In this document: piece by piece, positions 48,708-57,918 of the stretch
Layout of the letters: each line of letters begins with the position of its first letter
Position numbering within the stretch: the first letter of the stretch is position 1
DNA from: Streptomonospora wellingtoniae
GTDB taxonomy: Bacteria > Actinomycetota > Actinomycetes > Streptosporangiales > Streptosporangiaceae
Assembly: GCF_031845375.1 (NCBI RefSeq)
Contig: NZ_JAVREK010000003.1
Coordinates: forward strand, 248,001 to 312,000
DNA: 64,000 nt
Reading direction: 5' to 3'
Notes under the pieces: generated by a model
What the model was told of the DNA's origin: nothing
Database searches by the model: none
The model's input: the letters and a program-made list of their open reading frames with translations, nothing else
Made by a program: the position numbers and the translations under genes

Positions 48708-50423
48708 ATCTCTCGATTCAGGTCCTACATACAAGAGCATACGAATCCACCGGTATTCTTCGTCTCAGGCGGGATCGTCCTCGTCTTCCTGATCCTGGGC
48801 GCGCTCTTCACCAGTGGGCTCGCAACGGTCGCCACCAGCGTCCTCACGTGGATCACCACGTATTTCGGCTGGTTCTACATTATGGCGGCCACTTTCTTCC
48901 TGGTGTTCGTACTCTGGGTGATGTTCAGCCGATTCGGTAACATCCGTCTCGGCCCCGACTCGTCACGGCCGGAGTTCGGAACGACCGCGTGGTTCGCCAT
49001 GCTGTTCACCGCCGGCATGGGCATCGGCCTGGTGTTCTTCGGCGTCAGCGAGCCTGTGGGCTACAACGCCAACCCGGCCCACCCCAACGAGGTCGCCGCC
49101 AACACCTCGGCGTCGGCCTCTGAGGCGATGAACTCCACGCTGTTCCACTGGCTCTTCCACCCGTGGGCGATCTACATCGTCCTCGGGCTGGCACTGGGCT
49201 ACTTCTGCTTCCGCAAAGGCCTCCCGATGCGGCCGGCCTCGGCCCTCTACCCGTTGATCGGCAACCGCATCTACGGGTGGATCGGCAACCTGGTCGACAT
49301 CCTGGCCGTATTCGGCACGCTGTTCGGCCTCGCCACTTCGCTGGGCATCGGTGCGCGCCAGGTCAACGCGGGCCTCACCTCGTTGTTCGGTGTGCCCAAC
49401 ATCTGGTGGATGCAGGTCATCATCGTCGCCGTGATCACCGGCGTCGCCGTGCTCAGTGTGATGCTCGGCATCGACAAGGGCATCCGCCGCCTGTCGGTGA
49501 TCAACCTCTGGCTGGCCGTCGCGCTGATGGTGATCGTGTTCCTGTTCGGCCCGCGTCTGTACATCCTCACCGGGATGGCCGACTTCACCGGCTACTACCT
49601 GCAGCACCTGCCGCAGACCAGCCTCTACGTCGCCAACCAGCAGACCGACCCGAACGGATTCGAGTTCCAGCAGGCGTGGACGCTGTTCTACTGGGGCTGG
49701 TGGATCTCCTGGTCGCCTTTCGTCGGCATGTTCATCGCGCGCATCTCCTACGGGCGCACGATCCGCCAGTTCATCACCGGGACGCTGTTCGCGCCGGTCG
49801 GCGCCTCGATCGTGTGGTTCAGCGTCTTCGGTGGCGCCGGTCTGTTCTACGACAACATCCGCAACGCCGGTCTGGCGGACGAGCCCGCCGAACTGACGCT
49901 GTTCTCGCTGCTCAACGAACTGCCTATGCCGGGGATCATGGCGGCGCTGCTCTCGGTGCTGACGATCGTGGTGGTCGTGCTGTTCTTCGCCACCTCGTCC
50001 GACTCGGGCTCGCTCGTCGTGGACATGCTGACCAACGGCGGCGACCCGCACCCGATCAAGCTGCAGCGGTTCTTCTGGGCCGTCACCGAGGGCCTGGTGA
50101 CCATCGTGCTGCTGATGTCGGCCATCGGCATGCAGGAGGGCGACGCGGATCCGCTGTCGACCCTGCAGTCGGCGTCCCTGGTCACGGGTCTGCCGTTCGC
50201 CGTAGTCCTGATCATCATCTGCTTCGGCATCGTGAAGGCGTTGCGCGAGGAGGACCAGCGGGTACTGGTCCCCGGGACCACGCCTCCGACCCGCGGGGGC
50301 GAGGGCGCTGTGCACGTCCCCCCGCCCGGCGACGTGGACCAGGCCAAGGTTCGTTCGGGGTCTTCGGCCGGCACCGCCAAGGAGTCGGACTCGTCCTCGG
50401 ACAGCAGCGACAGCGGCGCTTGA
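48708..50423 (+). CDS. BCCT-family (betaine/carnitine/choline) transporter, non-canonical start
   Basis: About 571 residues, 12 membrane helices. The family signature in helix 8 is WGWWISWSPFVGMFIARISYGRTIRQ (in part), with GMGIGLVFFGVSEP in the early unwound helix. The first ATG in frame is 48882, but BCCT homology clearly begins upstream (NPPVFFVSGGIVLVFLILGA, then TYFGWFYIMAATFFLVF), i.e. helix 1. Between the in-frame TGA at 48642 and 48882 there is no ATG, GTG or TTG. AAGGAG (48697-48702) is followed five bases later by ATC at 48708 in frame, which I take as the start. It imports compatible solutes with Na+ or H+. The C-tail is Ser/Asp-rich. Confidence 0.85.
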   Translation: MSRFRSYIQEHTNPPVFFVSGGIVLVFLILGALFTSGLATVATSVLTWITTYFGWFYIMAATFFLVFVLWVMFSRFGNIRLGPDSSRPEFGTTAWFAMLFTAGMGIGLVFFGVSEPVGYNANPAHPNEVAANTSASASEAMNSTLFHWLFHPWAIYIVLGLALGYFCFRKGLPMRPASALYPLIGNRIYGWIGNLVDILAVFGTLFGLATSLGIGARQVNAGLTSLFGVPNIWWMQVIIVAVITGVAVLSVMLGIDKGIRRLSVINLWLAVALMVIVFLFGPRLYILTGMADFTGYYLQHLPQTSLYVANQQTDPNGFEFQQAWTLFYWGWWISWSPFVGMFIARISYGRTIRQFITGTLFAPVGASIVWFSVFGGAGLFYDNIRNAGLADEPAELTLFSLLNELPMPGIMAALLSVLTIVVVVLFFATSSDSGSLVVDMLTNGGDPHPIKLQRFFWAVTEGLVTIVLLMSAIGMQEGDADPLSTLQSASLVTGLPFAVVLIIICFGIVKALREEDQRVLVPGTTPPTRGGEGAVHVPPPGDVDQAKVRSGSSAGTAKESDSSSDSSDSGA

Positions 50424-50442
50424 GACCCAGTGAGGAATGAGC

Positions 50443-50916
50443 ATGCCCACTAAGAAGAAAAGGACGAATCCGTTCCGCGGCGTCCTGGACATGATGAGCG
50501 AGATGAACCGCATCTCCGACACCATGTCCAACCTGGAGACCAGCTCGGCGACAGCCACGCCGCGCGGGTTCTCCGACGCCTGGAGCCCGCCCACCGACAT
50601 CTTCGCCCGCGGCGAGGACCTCTACATCCGGTGCGAGCTGGCGGGCGTCTACTCCGAGGACGTCGAGGTCTCGTTCTCGCACGGTCTGCTCACCATCGCC
50701 GGCGAGCGCAAGCGGGACGACACCGACGTCATCTACTACGCCTCGGAGCGCTACCTGGGCAATTTCCGGCGGGAGATCACCTTGCCGGAGGGGACGGCCG
50801 ACGAGGACATCTCGGCCGACTTCGACGACGGACTGCTGACCGTCCGCGTGGCGGGCGCCGCCAACGCCGAGGGCCCCAGCCGCATCCAGGTGAACAGCAA
50901 GAAGAAGCCCCGCTGA
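50443..50916 (+). CDS. Hsp20/alpha-crystallin small heat-shock protein
   Basis: 157 residues. ATG 50443 is preferred over ATG 50437 because GAGGA lies six bases upstream. The alpha-crystallin domain (about 45-140) reads PPTDIFARGEDLYIRCELAGV, VEVSFSHGLLTIAGERK, YLGNFRREITLPEGT and DFDDGLLTVRV, ending in a basic tail (NSKKKPR). An ATP-independent holdase for unfolding proteins. It follows the BCCT gene by ~20 bp, so salt or heat stress may induce both. A strong terminator hairpin follows. No HspR/CIRCE site seen. Confidence 0.93.
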   Translation: MPTKKKRTNPFRGVLDMMSEMNRISDTMSNLETSSATATPRGFSDAWSPPTDIFARGEDLYIRCELAGVYSEDVEVSFSHGLLTIAGERKRDDTDVIYYASERYLGNFRREITLPEGTADEDISADFDDGLLTVRVAGAANAEGPSRIQVNSKKKPR

Positions 50917-50937
50917 CGGGGGCATGACCCGTAGCAG

Positions 50938-50976
50938 CGAAGGCGCCCGGCCGATCCGATCGGCCGGGCGCCTTCG
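50938..50976. terminator. Bidirectional terminator hairpin
   Basis: Perfect stem of 18 bp (CGAAGGCGCCCGGCCGAT and its complement) with a tiny loop, followed by GTCTTCG. It lies between the convergent Hsp20 and M16 peptidase stops and can serve both strands. Confidence 0.85.
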
Positions 50977-50993
50977 TCTTCGCAAGGGGCGTC

Positions 50994-52328
50994 CTAGAAG
51001 TCGCGGCCCTGGTCGTAGGGGCCGATGACCGCCAGCGCCTCCGGACCGCCCAGGACGTCCGCGGCCACCTCGGCGACGTCCTCGGCCGTCACCGCGTCGA
51101 ACAGGGCGAGGTCGTCGTCCAGCGAGAAGTGCCGCGGGTAGGCCAGCTCGTGCACCGTCAGCCGCCCCATTCGGGCGTTGCTGCCCTCGGCGCCCAGCAC
51201 CCACGATCCCTTGATCTGGCCCTTGGCGCGCTCCAGCTCCTCGCCGCCGATGCCGGTGGCGGCCGCCTTCGCCAGCTCCTCGCGGCACACGCCCAGCACC
51301 TCGTCGATCTTGTCGGGCAGGCAGCCCGCGTACACCTGGAAGATGCCGGTGTCGGCGTAGGAGCTGTGGAAGGCTTGGACGGCGTAGGCCAGCCCGCGCT
51401 TCTCGCGCACCTCCTGGAAGAGCCGGGAGGACATCCCCCCGCCCAGCGCCGAGGCCAGCACGCGCAGCGCGTACCAGCGTTCGTCGGTGCGCGGCAGGCC
51501 TTCGCGGCCCAGGATCAGGTGCGCCTGCTCGGTATCGCGGGCGACCGCCCGTGTCCCGGCGTAGGCGGGCACCCGCTCGCCGCCGATGCGCGGGCGCGCT
51601 GGCCGCGCACCCCAGGCGGCCGCGCACTGCTCCGCGAACTGCTCGCGCACCTGCGCGACGACGGCGTCGTGGTCCAGGTTCCCCGCGGCGGCGACGACCA
51701 GCTCGCCGGGCACGTAGGCGGAGCGGTACTGCTCGAGGATCCGGTCACGGGTCAGGGACGCGATGGAGTCGTTGGTGCCCAGGATCGGCCGCCCCAGTGC
51801 GGAGCCGGCGTAGACGTGCTCGGCGAAGACGTCGTCGATGAGGTCGGCCGGCTCGTCCTCGTTCATCGCGATCTCTTCAAGGATCACACCGCGCTCGGTC
51901 TCGACCTCGCCGGCGTCCAGCACCGAGCCCGCCACCATGTCGCCCACGACGTCGACCGCCAGCGGCAGGTCGCGGTCCAGCACCTTGGCGTAGTAGCAGG
52001 TGTGTTCCTTGGTCGTGTAGGCGTTGTGGTCGGCGCCCACGCTGTCGAGCAGCGCCGAGATCTCCATCGGACCGCGCCGCCGGGTGCCCTTGAAGAGCAG
52101 GTGCTCCAGGAAGTGGGCCGAACCCGCGTGGAGGGGGTCCTCGTCCCGCGAACCGGTGGTGGCCGAAATCCCGAAGGCCGCCGAGCGGAGTCCCGGCATC
52201 GCCTCGGTCACGACCCGCAGTCCGCCGGGAAGGACGGTCCGCCGCACCAGTCCGGAACCGTCGCCCGGTTCCAGCAGGGTGATGGTGCTGCCGGGATCCT
52301 GCTCGGCGGCGATGGGCGCAGAGGTCAT
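50994..52328 (-). CDS. M16-family zinc metallopeptidase
   Basis: 444 residues. The inverted zinc motif HxxEH is H72-F-L-E75-H76, and the distal metal Glu lies in GVILEEIAMNEDEP (~76 residues later). The C-terminal inactive half carries the R/Y pair context KRGLAYAVQAFHSSYADTG. It resembles the processing-protease-like PqqL/YmxG group that regularly follows pnp in actinobacteria and firmicutes. No signal peptide, so cytosolic. It starts 140 bp after pnp and is probably the last gene of the rpsO-pnp transcript. Confidence 0.93.
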   Translation of the reverse strand: MTSAPIAAEQDPGSTITLLEPGDGSGLVRRTVLPGGLRVVTEAMPGLRSAAFGISATTGSRDEDPLHAGSAHFLEHLLFKGTRRRGPMEISALLDSVGADHNAYTTKEHTCYYAKVLDRDLPLAVDVVGDMVAGSVLDAGEVETERGVILEEIAMNEDEPADLIDDVFAEHVYAGSALGRPILGTNDSIASLTRDRILEQYRSAYVPGELVVAAAGNLDHDAVVAQVREQFAEQCAAAWGARPARPRIGGERVPAYAGTRAVARDTEQAHLILGREGLPRTDERWYALRVLASALGGGMSSRLFQEVREKRGLAYAVQAFHSSYADTGIFQVYAGCLPDKIDEVLGVCREELAKAAATGIGGEELERAKGQIKGSWVLGAEGSNARMGRLTVHELAYPRHFSLDDDLALFDAVTAEDVAEVAADVLGGPEALAVIGPYDQGRDF

Positions 52329-52468
52329 ACTCGAGTGTCGCCTTCCTGGACGTGGCGTGGGTCGGGCAAGGAGGGCCCGGGCGGTGGCGGCGCGCCGCCG
52401 CAGGGGGCACCGACGACGCGGGGCGGCCGCACCCGAGGTGCGACCGCCCCATCGATCCTAGGCGCTGA

Positions 52469-54778
52469 TCAGGTGTTCTCGCCGCCGCCGCTGCGGGTGC
52501 GGCGCCGGCGGCGGGTCCCCGAACCGCCGGAGGCGGACTCGTCGTCCTCGCCCTCCTCCTCGGCCGCGGGCTCGGAGCCGTTGGCCGAGTCGGAGGCGGG
52601 GGCGGACTCTGCCTCGACGACCTCGACCGGCACGAGCGAGAGCTTGCCCCGGTCGTCGATCTCGCGGATCTCGACCTGGATCTTCTCGCCGATGCTGACG
52701 ACGTCCTCCAGGTTCTCGATCCGCTTGCCGCCGTGCAGCTTGCGGATCTGCGAGATGTGCAGGAGGCCGTCCTTGCCGGGCAGCAGCGAGACGAACGCGC
52801 CGAAGGCCGTGGTCTTGACGACCGTGCCCAGGTAGCGGTCGCCGACCTCCGGCATGGTCGGGTTGGCGATGCTGTTGATCGTGTCGCGCGCCGCCTCGGC
52901 CGAGGGGCCGTCGGTGGCGCCGATGTAGATCGTGCCGTCGTCCTCGATCGTGATGTCGGCCCCGGTGTCGTCCTGGATCGAGTTGATCATCTTGCCCTTG
53001 GGGCCGATGACCTCACCGATCTTGTCGACCGGGACCTTGACCGTGAGGATGCGCGGCGCGTAAGGGCTCATCTCGGCCGGACGCGTGATGGCCTCCTGCA
53101 TGACCTCCAGGATGGCCAGCCGCGCGCCGCGGGCCTGCTGCAGGGCCTGGGCAAGCTGCGAGGCGGGGATGCCGTCGAGCTTCGTGTCCAGCTGCAGCGC
53201 GGTGATCAGCTCGCGGGTTCCGGCGACCTTGAAGTCCATGTCACCGAAGGCGTCCTCGGCGCCGAGGATGTCGGTCAGCGTGACGTACTCGTCGCCCTCG
53301 CTGATCAGGCCCATCGCGATACCCGAGACCATCTCCTTCAGCGGCACGCCGGCCTGCATCAGCGACATGGTCGAGGCGCAGACCGACCCCATGGAGGTGG
53401 AGCCGTTCGAGCTGATCGCCTCCGACACCTGCCGGATCGCGTAGGGGAAGTCCTCACGCGAAGGCAGCACCGGAAGCAGTGCCCGCTCGGCGAGCGCGCC
53501 GTGGCCGATCTCGCGGCGCTTGGGCGAGCCCACCCGGCCGGTCTCACCGGTGGAGTAGGGCGGGAAGTTGTAGTTGTGCATGTAGCGCTTGGTGCGCTCG
53601 GGGTTGAGCGTGTCGACCATCTGCTCCATGCGCAGCATGTTCAGCGTGGTCACACCCAGGATCTGGGTCTCGCCGCGCTCGAAGAGGGCCGAGCCGTGCA
53701 CCCGCGGCACCACGGAGACCTCGGCTCCGAGCTGGCGGATGTCCTTGGGGCCGCGGCCGTCGATGCGGACCTTGTCGCGCAGCACGCGCTCCCGCATGAG
53801 CTGCTTGGTCAGCGAGCGGAACGCCGCGCCGATCTCCTTCTCGCGGCCTTCGAAGTCCTCACCGAGCTTCTCGGCGGCCAGGGCCTTGACGCGGTCCAGC
53901 TCCGCCTCGCGGTCCTGCTTCTCGGCGATGGTCAGCGCCTCGCCGAGCTGGTCGCGCACCGCGGTCTCGACCGCGGCGTAGACGTCGTCCTCGTAGTCCA
54001 GGAAGATCGGGAACTCGCCGACCTCCTTGGCGGCCTGGTCGGCCAGCGCCTGCTGGGCCCGGCACAGCACCTTGATGAACGGTTTCGCGGCCTCCAGGCC
54101 CTCGGCCACGGTCTGCTCGTTGGGGCCGACCGCGCCGTCTGCCACGAGCTGCAGTGTCCGCACCGTGGACTCGGCCTCGACCATCATGATCGCGACGTCG
54201 CCGTCGTCGAGGACGCGGCCCGCCACCACCATGTCGAAGGTGGCCTCCTGCAGTTCGGTGTGGGTGGGGAAGGCCACCCACTGGCCGCGGATCAGCGCCA
54301 CGCGCACGCCGCCGATCGGGCCCGAGAAGGGCAGGCCGGCGAGCTGGGTGGACATCGACGCGGCGTTGATCGCCACCACGTCGTAGAGGTGCTCGGGGTC
54401 GAGCGACATGATCGTCTCGACGACCTGGATCTCGTTGCGCAGGCCGTGCTTGAACGACGGCCGCAGCGGCCGGTCGATCAGCCGGCAGGTCAGGATCGCG
54501 TCCTCGGACGGACGCCCCTCGCGCCGGAAGAACGAGCCGGGGATGCGGCCCGCGGCGTACATGCGCTCCTCGACGTCGACCGTCAGCGGGAAGAAGTCCA
54601 GGTTCTCCTTCGGGCGCTTGGAGGCCGAGGTGGCCGAGAGCACCATGGTCTCGTCGTCGAGGTAGGCCACTGCGGAACCGGCGGCCTGGCGGGCCATGCG
54701 GCCGGTCTCGAAGCGGATGGTACGGGAGCCGAAGGTGCCGTTGTCGATCACGGCTTCGGCGGAATGCGCGCCCTCCAT
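52469..54778 (-). CDS. pnp: Polyribonucleotide nucleotidyltransferase (PNPase)
   Basis: 769 residues, the phosphorolytic 3'-5' exoribonuclease of the RNA degradosome, also adding tails. Domains in order: first RNase PH core (about 15-160), helical linker, second RNase PH core (~340-560) with ISSNGSTSMGSVCASTMSLM, KH domain (IGEVIGPKGKMINSIQ) and S1 domain (VGDRYLGTVVKTTAFGAFVS), then an acidic/basic tail RRRRRTRSGGG. ATG 54778 has GAGGAGG six bases upstream; the in-frame ATG at 54793 overlaps that site. Downstream of rpsO as in most bacteria, with a 400 bp gap carrying a terminator. Confidence 0.98.
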   Translation of the reverse strand: MEGAHSAEAVIDNGTFGSRTIRFETGRMARQAAGSAVAYLDDETMVLSATSASKRPKENLDFFPLTVDVEERMYAAGRIPGSFFRREGRPSEDAILTCRLIDRPLRPSFKHGLRNEIQVVETIMSLDPEHLYDVVAINAASMSTQLAGLPFSGPIGGVRVALIRGQWVAFPTHTELQEATFDMVVAGRVLDDGDVAIMMVEAESTVRTLQLVADGAVGPNEQTVAEGLEAAKPFIKVLCRAQQALADQAAKEVGEFPIFLDYEDDVYAAVETAVRDQLGEALTIAEKQDREAELDRVKALAAEKLGEDFEGREKEIGAAFRSLTKQLMRERVLRDKVRIDGRGPKDIRQLGAEVSVVPRVHGSALFERGETQILGVTTLNMLRMEQMVDTLNPERTKRYMHNYNFPPYSTGETGRVGSPKRREIGHGALAERALLPVLPSREDFPYAIRQVSEAISSNGSTSMGSVCASTMSLMQAGVPLKEMVSGIAMGLISEGDEYVTLTDILGAEDAFGDMDFKVAGTRELITALQLDTKLDGIPASQLAQALQQARGARLAILEVMQEAITRPAEMSPYAPRILTVKVPVDKIGEVIGPKGKMINSIQDDTGADITIEDDGTIYIGATDGPSAEAARDTINSIANPTMPEVGDRYLGTVVKTTAFGAFVSLLPGKDGLLHISQIRKLHGGKRIENLEDVVSIGEKIQVEIREIDDRGKLSLVPVEVVEAESAPASDSANGSEPAAEEEGEDDESASGGSGTRRRRRTRSGGGENT

Positions 54779-55144
54779 GGGCGTCCTCCTCATACAGGGT
54801 TACGGCTGTTCGGTCGTCCCGCGCCCGTAGCCCCGGAGGATTGTCGAGAGTCGCCGCCGCCCGGCGGCGCGGGCGGCTCGATGCCTGCCGACGCAGCAGG
54901 ACCGGCGGCGGCCGGCCATCGATCGAAGCCTGCGGCTCGCCCTGGGGACGGGCCGCAGACCACTACCGAGGACCGGCCTCGACACGGCAGCCGAGGCGGG
55001 GAGCGCGGGAGTGCTCTGCCACGAGCCTTGTCGGCTCGGTGCGGTCTTCTCTGCGGTTGTAGCGCCGGCTCGCCCGACGGAGCCGCCACTTGGGACGATA
55101 CCCGCCGACCGGGGCCGAGGCCGATAGGTCCACACTACTAAGAA
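54779..55144. other. rpsO-pnp intergenic region
   Basis: About 365 bp between the rpsO terminator and the pnp start, with no credible gene. In other bacteria this spacer holds the pnp promoter and a stem cleaved by RNase III for autoregulation. GC-rich complementarity is present around 54850-54960, but I cannot assign a specific regulatory fold. Confidence 0.5.
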
Positions 55145-55168
55145 GGGGAGTGGCCCCGGCCACTCCCC
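55145..55168 (-). terminator. rpsO terminator hairpin
   Basis: Stem GGGGAGTGGCC / GGCCACTCCCC with a minimal loop, 13 bp beyond the rpsO stop. On the minus strand it is followed by CTTCTTAG. Confidence 0.75.
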
Positions 55169-55181
55169 TATCGCCGCGTCG

Positions 55182-55451
55182 TCAGCGGCGCAGACCCAGC
55201 CGCTGGATGAGCTGGCGGTACCGGTTGATGTCCTGCTTCTGGATGTACTTCAGCAGGCGGCGGCGCCGGCCGACCATCAGCAGCAGTCCGCGGCGGCTGT
55301 GGTGGTCCTGCTTGTGGGTCTTGAGGTGCTCGGTCAGCTCCGTGATGCGGTGGGTCAGCAGCGCGACCTGGACATCAGGGGAGCCGGTGTCGCCTTCCTT
55401 CGTGCCGAAGTCGGCGAGGATCCTCTGCTTGGTGGCGGCGTCGATCGACAC
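55182..55451 (-). CDS. rpsO: 30S ribosomal protein S15
   Basis: 89 residues, the normal length. The S15 signature is complete: GSPDVQVALLTHRITELTEHLKTHKQDHHSRRGLL and RRRRLLKYIQKQDINRYRQLI (read in parts), with the H-K-DHHSRRGL rRNA-contact turn. GTG 55451 has AAGGAG upstream. It binds the 16S central domain at the three-way junction and helps dock the platform. Followed by pnp on the same strand. Confidence 0.99.
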   Translation of the reverse strand: MSIDAATKQRILADFGTKEGDTGSPDVQVALLTHRITELTEHLKTHKQDHHSRRGLLLMVGRRRRLLKYIQKQDINRYRQLIQRLGLRR

Positions 55452-55705
55452 GTCGCTCCTTCTCGGAATAATCGGTACGCAGACGTCAGGGACCCCGGCG
55501 CGCTATGAGCGGATCGGCAGCGAGCACGGGCCGGTGACCACGCGTACGAACAGTCACCGTCAGCGGTCCGGACACTCCCGCGGCGAGCCGGCGGGCGCCG
55601 CATCCGGATGCTCGGCCCGACATGCGGGCAGGTGTATGCGGCCTTCGTCGACCAGTCTATAGCACCACGCGAGCCGCGAGGACACGCCGGAGGCCGGACC
55701 GGCTC

Positions 55706-55735
55706 GGCCGCACGGCCGCACGGCCGCACGGCCGC
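55706..55735. repeat. Short tandem repeat of GGCCGCAC
   Basis: Nearly four copies of an 8-base unit GGCCGCAC in the 345 bp gap (55452-55796) between rpsO and ribF. The gap otherwise shows no gene and should hold the rpsO promoter. Confidence 0.75.
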
Positions 55736-55796
55736 GCCGACGTGCACAGCCGCCCGCGCCCCGGCCCCGACGCGGCGCCGCCGCCCGGGTGCGGGC

Positions 55797-56747
55797 TCAG
55801 GACTCGGCCGCCAACTCACGCGCCCGGTCGACGTCGCGCGCCATGGCCTCGATCAGCTCGTCCACGTTGTCGAAGCGCAGCTGGCCGCGGATGCGGTGGG
55901 TGAACTCCATGGCCATCGGCCGCCCGTAGAGGGCGAGGTCGTCGCGGTCGAGCGCATAGCCCTCGACCGTGCGCGCCGCGCCTTCGAAGGTCGGGTTGGT
56001 ACCCACGGAGATCGCGGCGGGCCACGCCGACTCGGTACCGGGCTCGGCGTCGCGGAGAAGCATCCGTCCGGCGTAGACCCCGTCAGCGGGCACCGCCGTG
56101 CCCGCGGGGTGGTCCAGGTTGGCGGTGGGAAAGCCCAGCAGCTCACGGCCGCGCGCCGCGCCGTGCACGACCACGCCCTCGACCCGGTGCGGGCGGCCCA
56201 GCTCCAGGCGGGCGCCCTCGACGTCGCCGCCCTCCAGCGCCGCGCGGATACGCGTGGAGGTGACCGTGTCGGCACCGGCGACCAGCGGCAGCCCTTCGGC
56301 CGCGAAATCGTACTTCTCCCCCAGCTCGCGCAGCGTCTCGACGGTGCCGGCGGCGCGGTGCCCGAAGCGGAAGTCCTCGCCGACGACGACGGCCGCCGCG
56401 CCCAGGCCTTCGACCAGCACCCGGCGCACGAAGTCGTCGGCGCTCAGGCGGGACAGCTCCGCGGTGAAGGGCAGCACACACAGCGCGTCGGCCCCGCAGT
56501 CGGCCAGCAGTTCGGCCTTGCGCGGACCGGGGGTCAGCACCGCGGGCGGCTCTCCGCCGTGCACGACCGCGTCGGGGTGGGGCTCGAAGGTGACGACCAC
56601 GGCGGGCAGCCCCAGCTCGCCGGCGCGCTCGACGGCGGTGCGCACGATGGCCTGGTGCCCGCGGTGCACGCCGTCGAAGACGCCGATGGTCACGACGGAA
56701 CGGCCCCGATCGCGGGGCACCTCCTCCAGACCGTGCCAAGCCCGCAC
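55797..56747 (-). CDS. ribF: Bifunctional riboflavin kinase/FAD synthetase
   Basis: 316 residues from GTG 56747, which has GGGGAG nine bases upstream and gives the usual family N-terminus (VRAWHGLEEV...). A GTG at 56816 would add 23 residues without a ribosome site. The N-terminal FMN adenylyltransferase has TIGVFDGVHRGHQ, VTFEPHP and the C-terminal TSTRIRAAL; the flavokinase domain has GRELLGFPTANLD and GTNPTFEG. It makes FMN and FAD from riboflavin. Located after truB, as in many actinobacteria, with a 139 bp gap. Confidence 0.97.
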   Translation of the reverse strand: MRAWHGLEEVPRDRGRSVVTIGVFDGVHRGHQAIVRTAVERAGELGLPAVVVTFEPHPDAVVHGGEPPAVLTPGPRKAELLADCGADALCVLPFTAELSRLSADDFVRRVLVEGLGAAAVVVGEDFRFGHRAAGTVETLRELGEKYDFAAEGLPLVAGADTVTSTRIRAALEGGDVEGARLELGRPHRVEGVVVHGAARGRELLGFPTANLDHPAGTAVPADGVYAGRMLLRDAEPGTESAWPAAISVGTNPTFEGAARTVEGYALDRDDLALYGRPMAMEFTHRIRGQLRFDNVDELIEAMARDVDRARELAAES

Positions 56748-56886
56748 GTCCAACAGCTCCCCTCCGGATGCGTCCCCGTCCGCTGCCCAGATTCGCACGG
56801 ACCAGCGGGCGGGCACGGTGCGCTGGCGCGCCTCACGGCCGCACCCGGCTCAACCGTACCGCCCGAGCGGACACGGTTCGGTGCGC

Positions 56887-57774
56887 TCAGGCTGCCTCGA
56901 ACACCACGATCGGCTTGGCATAGCCCGGCCGGTCCTCGGCCAGCGCCACGACGGTGCCGTCGGGCGCGAACAACCCGACGGGGCCGGGGCCCAGCTCGCC
57001 GGGCGAGATCCGGTTCCCGTGGGCGATCCTGCGCACCTCGTCGGAGTCGAGCACCCGCACGGGGAAGGCCGACGCGACCGCCTCCGCCAGCGGCACGGCC
57101 GTAAACTCGTCGGCCAGCTGCTCCAGGGTGCGCGCTCGGGAGATGTCGTAGGGGCCCACGCGGGTGCGGCGCAGCGCAGTGAGGTGGCCGCCCACGCCCA
57201 GGGCGGCGCCCAGGTCGCGGGCCAGCGCGCGGATGTAGGTGCCGCTGGAACAGGTGATGCGGGCATCGACGTCGACGAACGCGCCTTCGGGGTCGTCGAC
57301 GCGGCGCACGTCCTCGACCGCGAACTCCGCGACCGTCACCTCCCGGGCGGCCAGCTCGACCTCCTCGCCCGAGCGCGCGGACTTGTAGGCGCGCCTGCCG
57401 TCGACCTTGATCGCGCTGAACTGCGGCGGTACCTGGCTGATGGTGCCGGTCAGCGCGGCGGCGCCGTCCCGCACGGCCTCGTCGGCCACCGCGGAAGCGT
57501 CGGTGCGCACACCCGGCTCGCCCTCGGCGTCGTCGGTGTTGGTGGTCAGCCCCAGGCGCAGCGTCGCCGTGTAGGCCTTCTCGGTGAGGGTGAGGTGCCC
57601 CAGCAGCTTGGTGCCTTTGCCGATGCCGAGGACGAGCACGCCGGTGGCCATGGGGTCGAGCGTGCCCGCGTGGCCGACCTTGCGGGTTCGGGCCAGTCGG
57701 CGGGTGCGGGCGACCACGTCGTGGGAGGTCCAGTCGGCCGGCTTGTCGACGATCACGACGCCGCTGTCGGTCAT
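56887..57774 (-). CDS. truB: tRNA pseudouridine(55) synthase
   Basis: 295 residues. It makes pseudouridine 55 in the T-loop of tRNAs. The catalytic Asp is D40 in VGHAGTLDPMATGVL; further motifs are GKGTKLLGHLTLTEKAY, the QVPPQFSAIKVDGRRAYKSAR substrate strand (in part) and CSSGTYIRALARDLG. A C-terminal PUA-like extension (~230-295) is present. Lies 144 bp after rbfA and follows the conserved infB-rbfA-truB order. Confidence 0.98.
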   Translation of the reverse strand: MTDSGVVIVDKPADWTSHDVVARTRRLARTRKVGHAGTLDPMATGVLVLGIGKGTKLLGHLTLTEKAYTATLRLGLTTNTDDAEGEPGVRTDASAVADEAVRDGAAALTGTISQVPPQFSAIKVDGRRAYKSARSGEEVELAAREVTVAEFAVEDVRRVDDPEGAFVDVDARITCSSGTYIRALARDLGAALGVGGHLTALRRTRVGPYDISRARTLEQLADEFTAVPLAEAVASAFPVRVLDSDEVRRIAHGNRISPGELGPGPVGLFAPDGTVVALAEDRPGYAKPIVVFEAA

Positions 57775-57918
57775 GGGGGTCGGGTTCCTTGTCCGGAGGA
57801 GTCGCCCCGCGGTCCACGCGGGGCGACGGGGCGGCTGGACGGAGGGAGCGGTTCGTCCGGGGAGGGCACGGGCCCGCCGGACCTGATACCTCCGCCGGGC
57901 ACGGCTCCGCCGGAGGAG

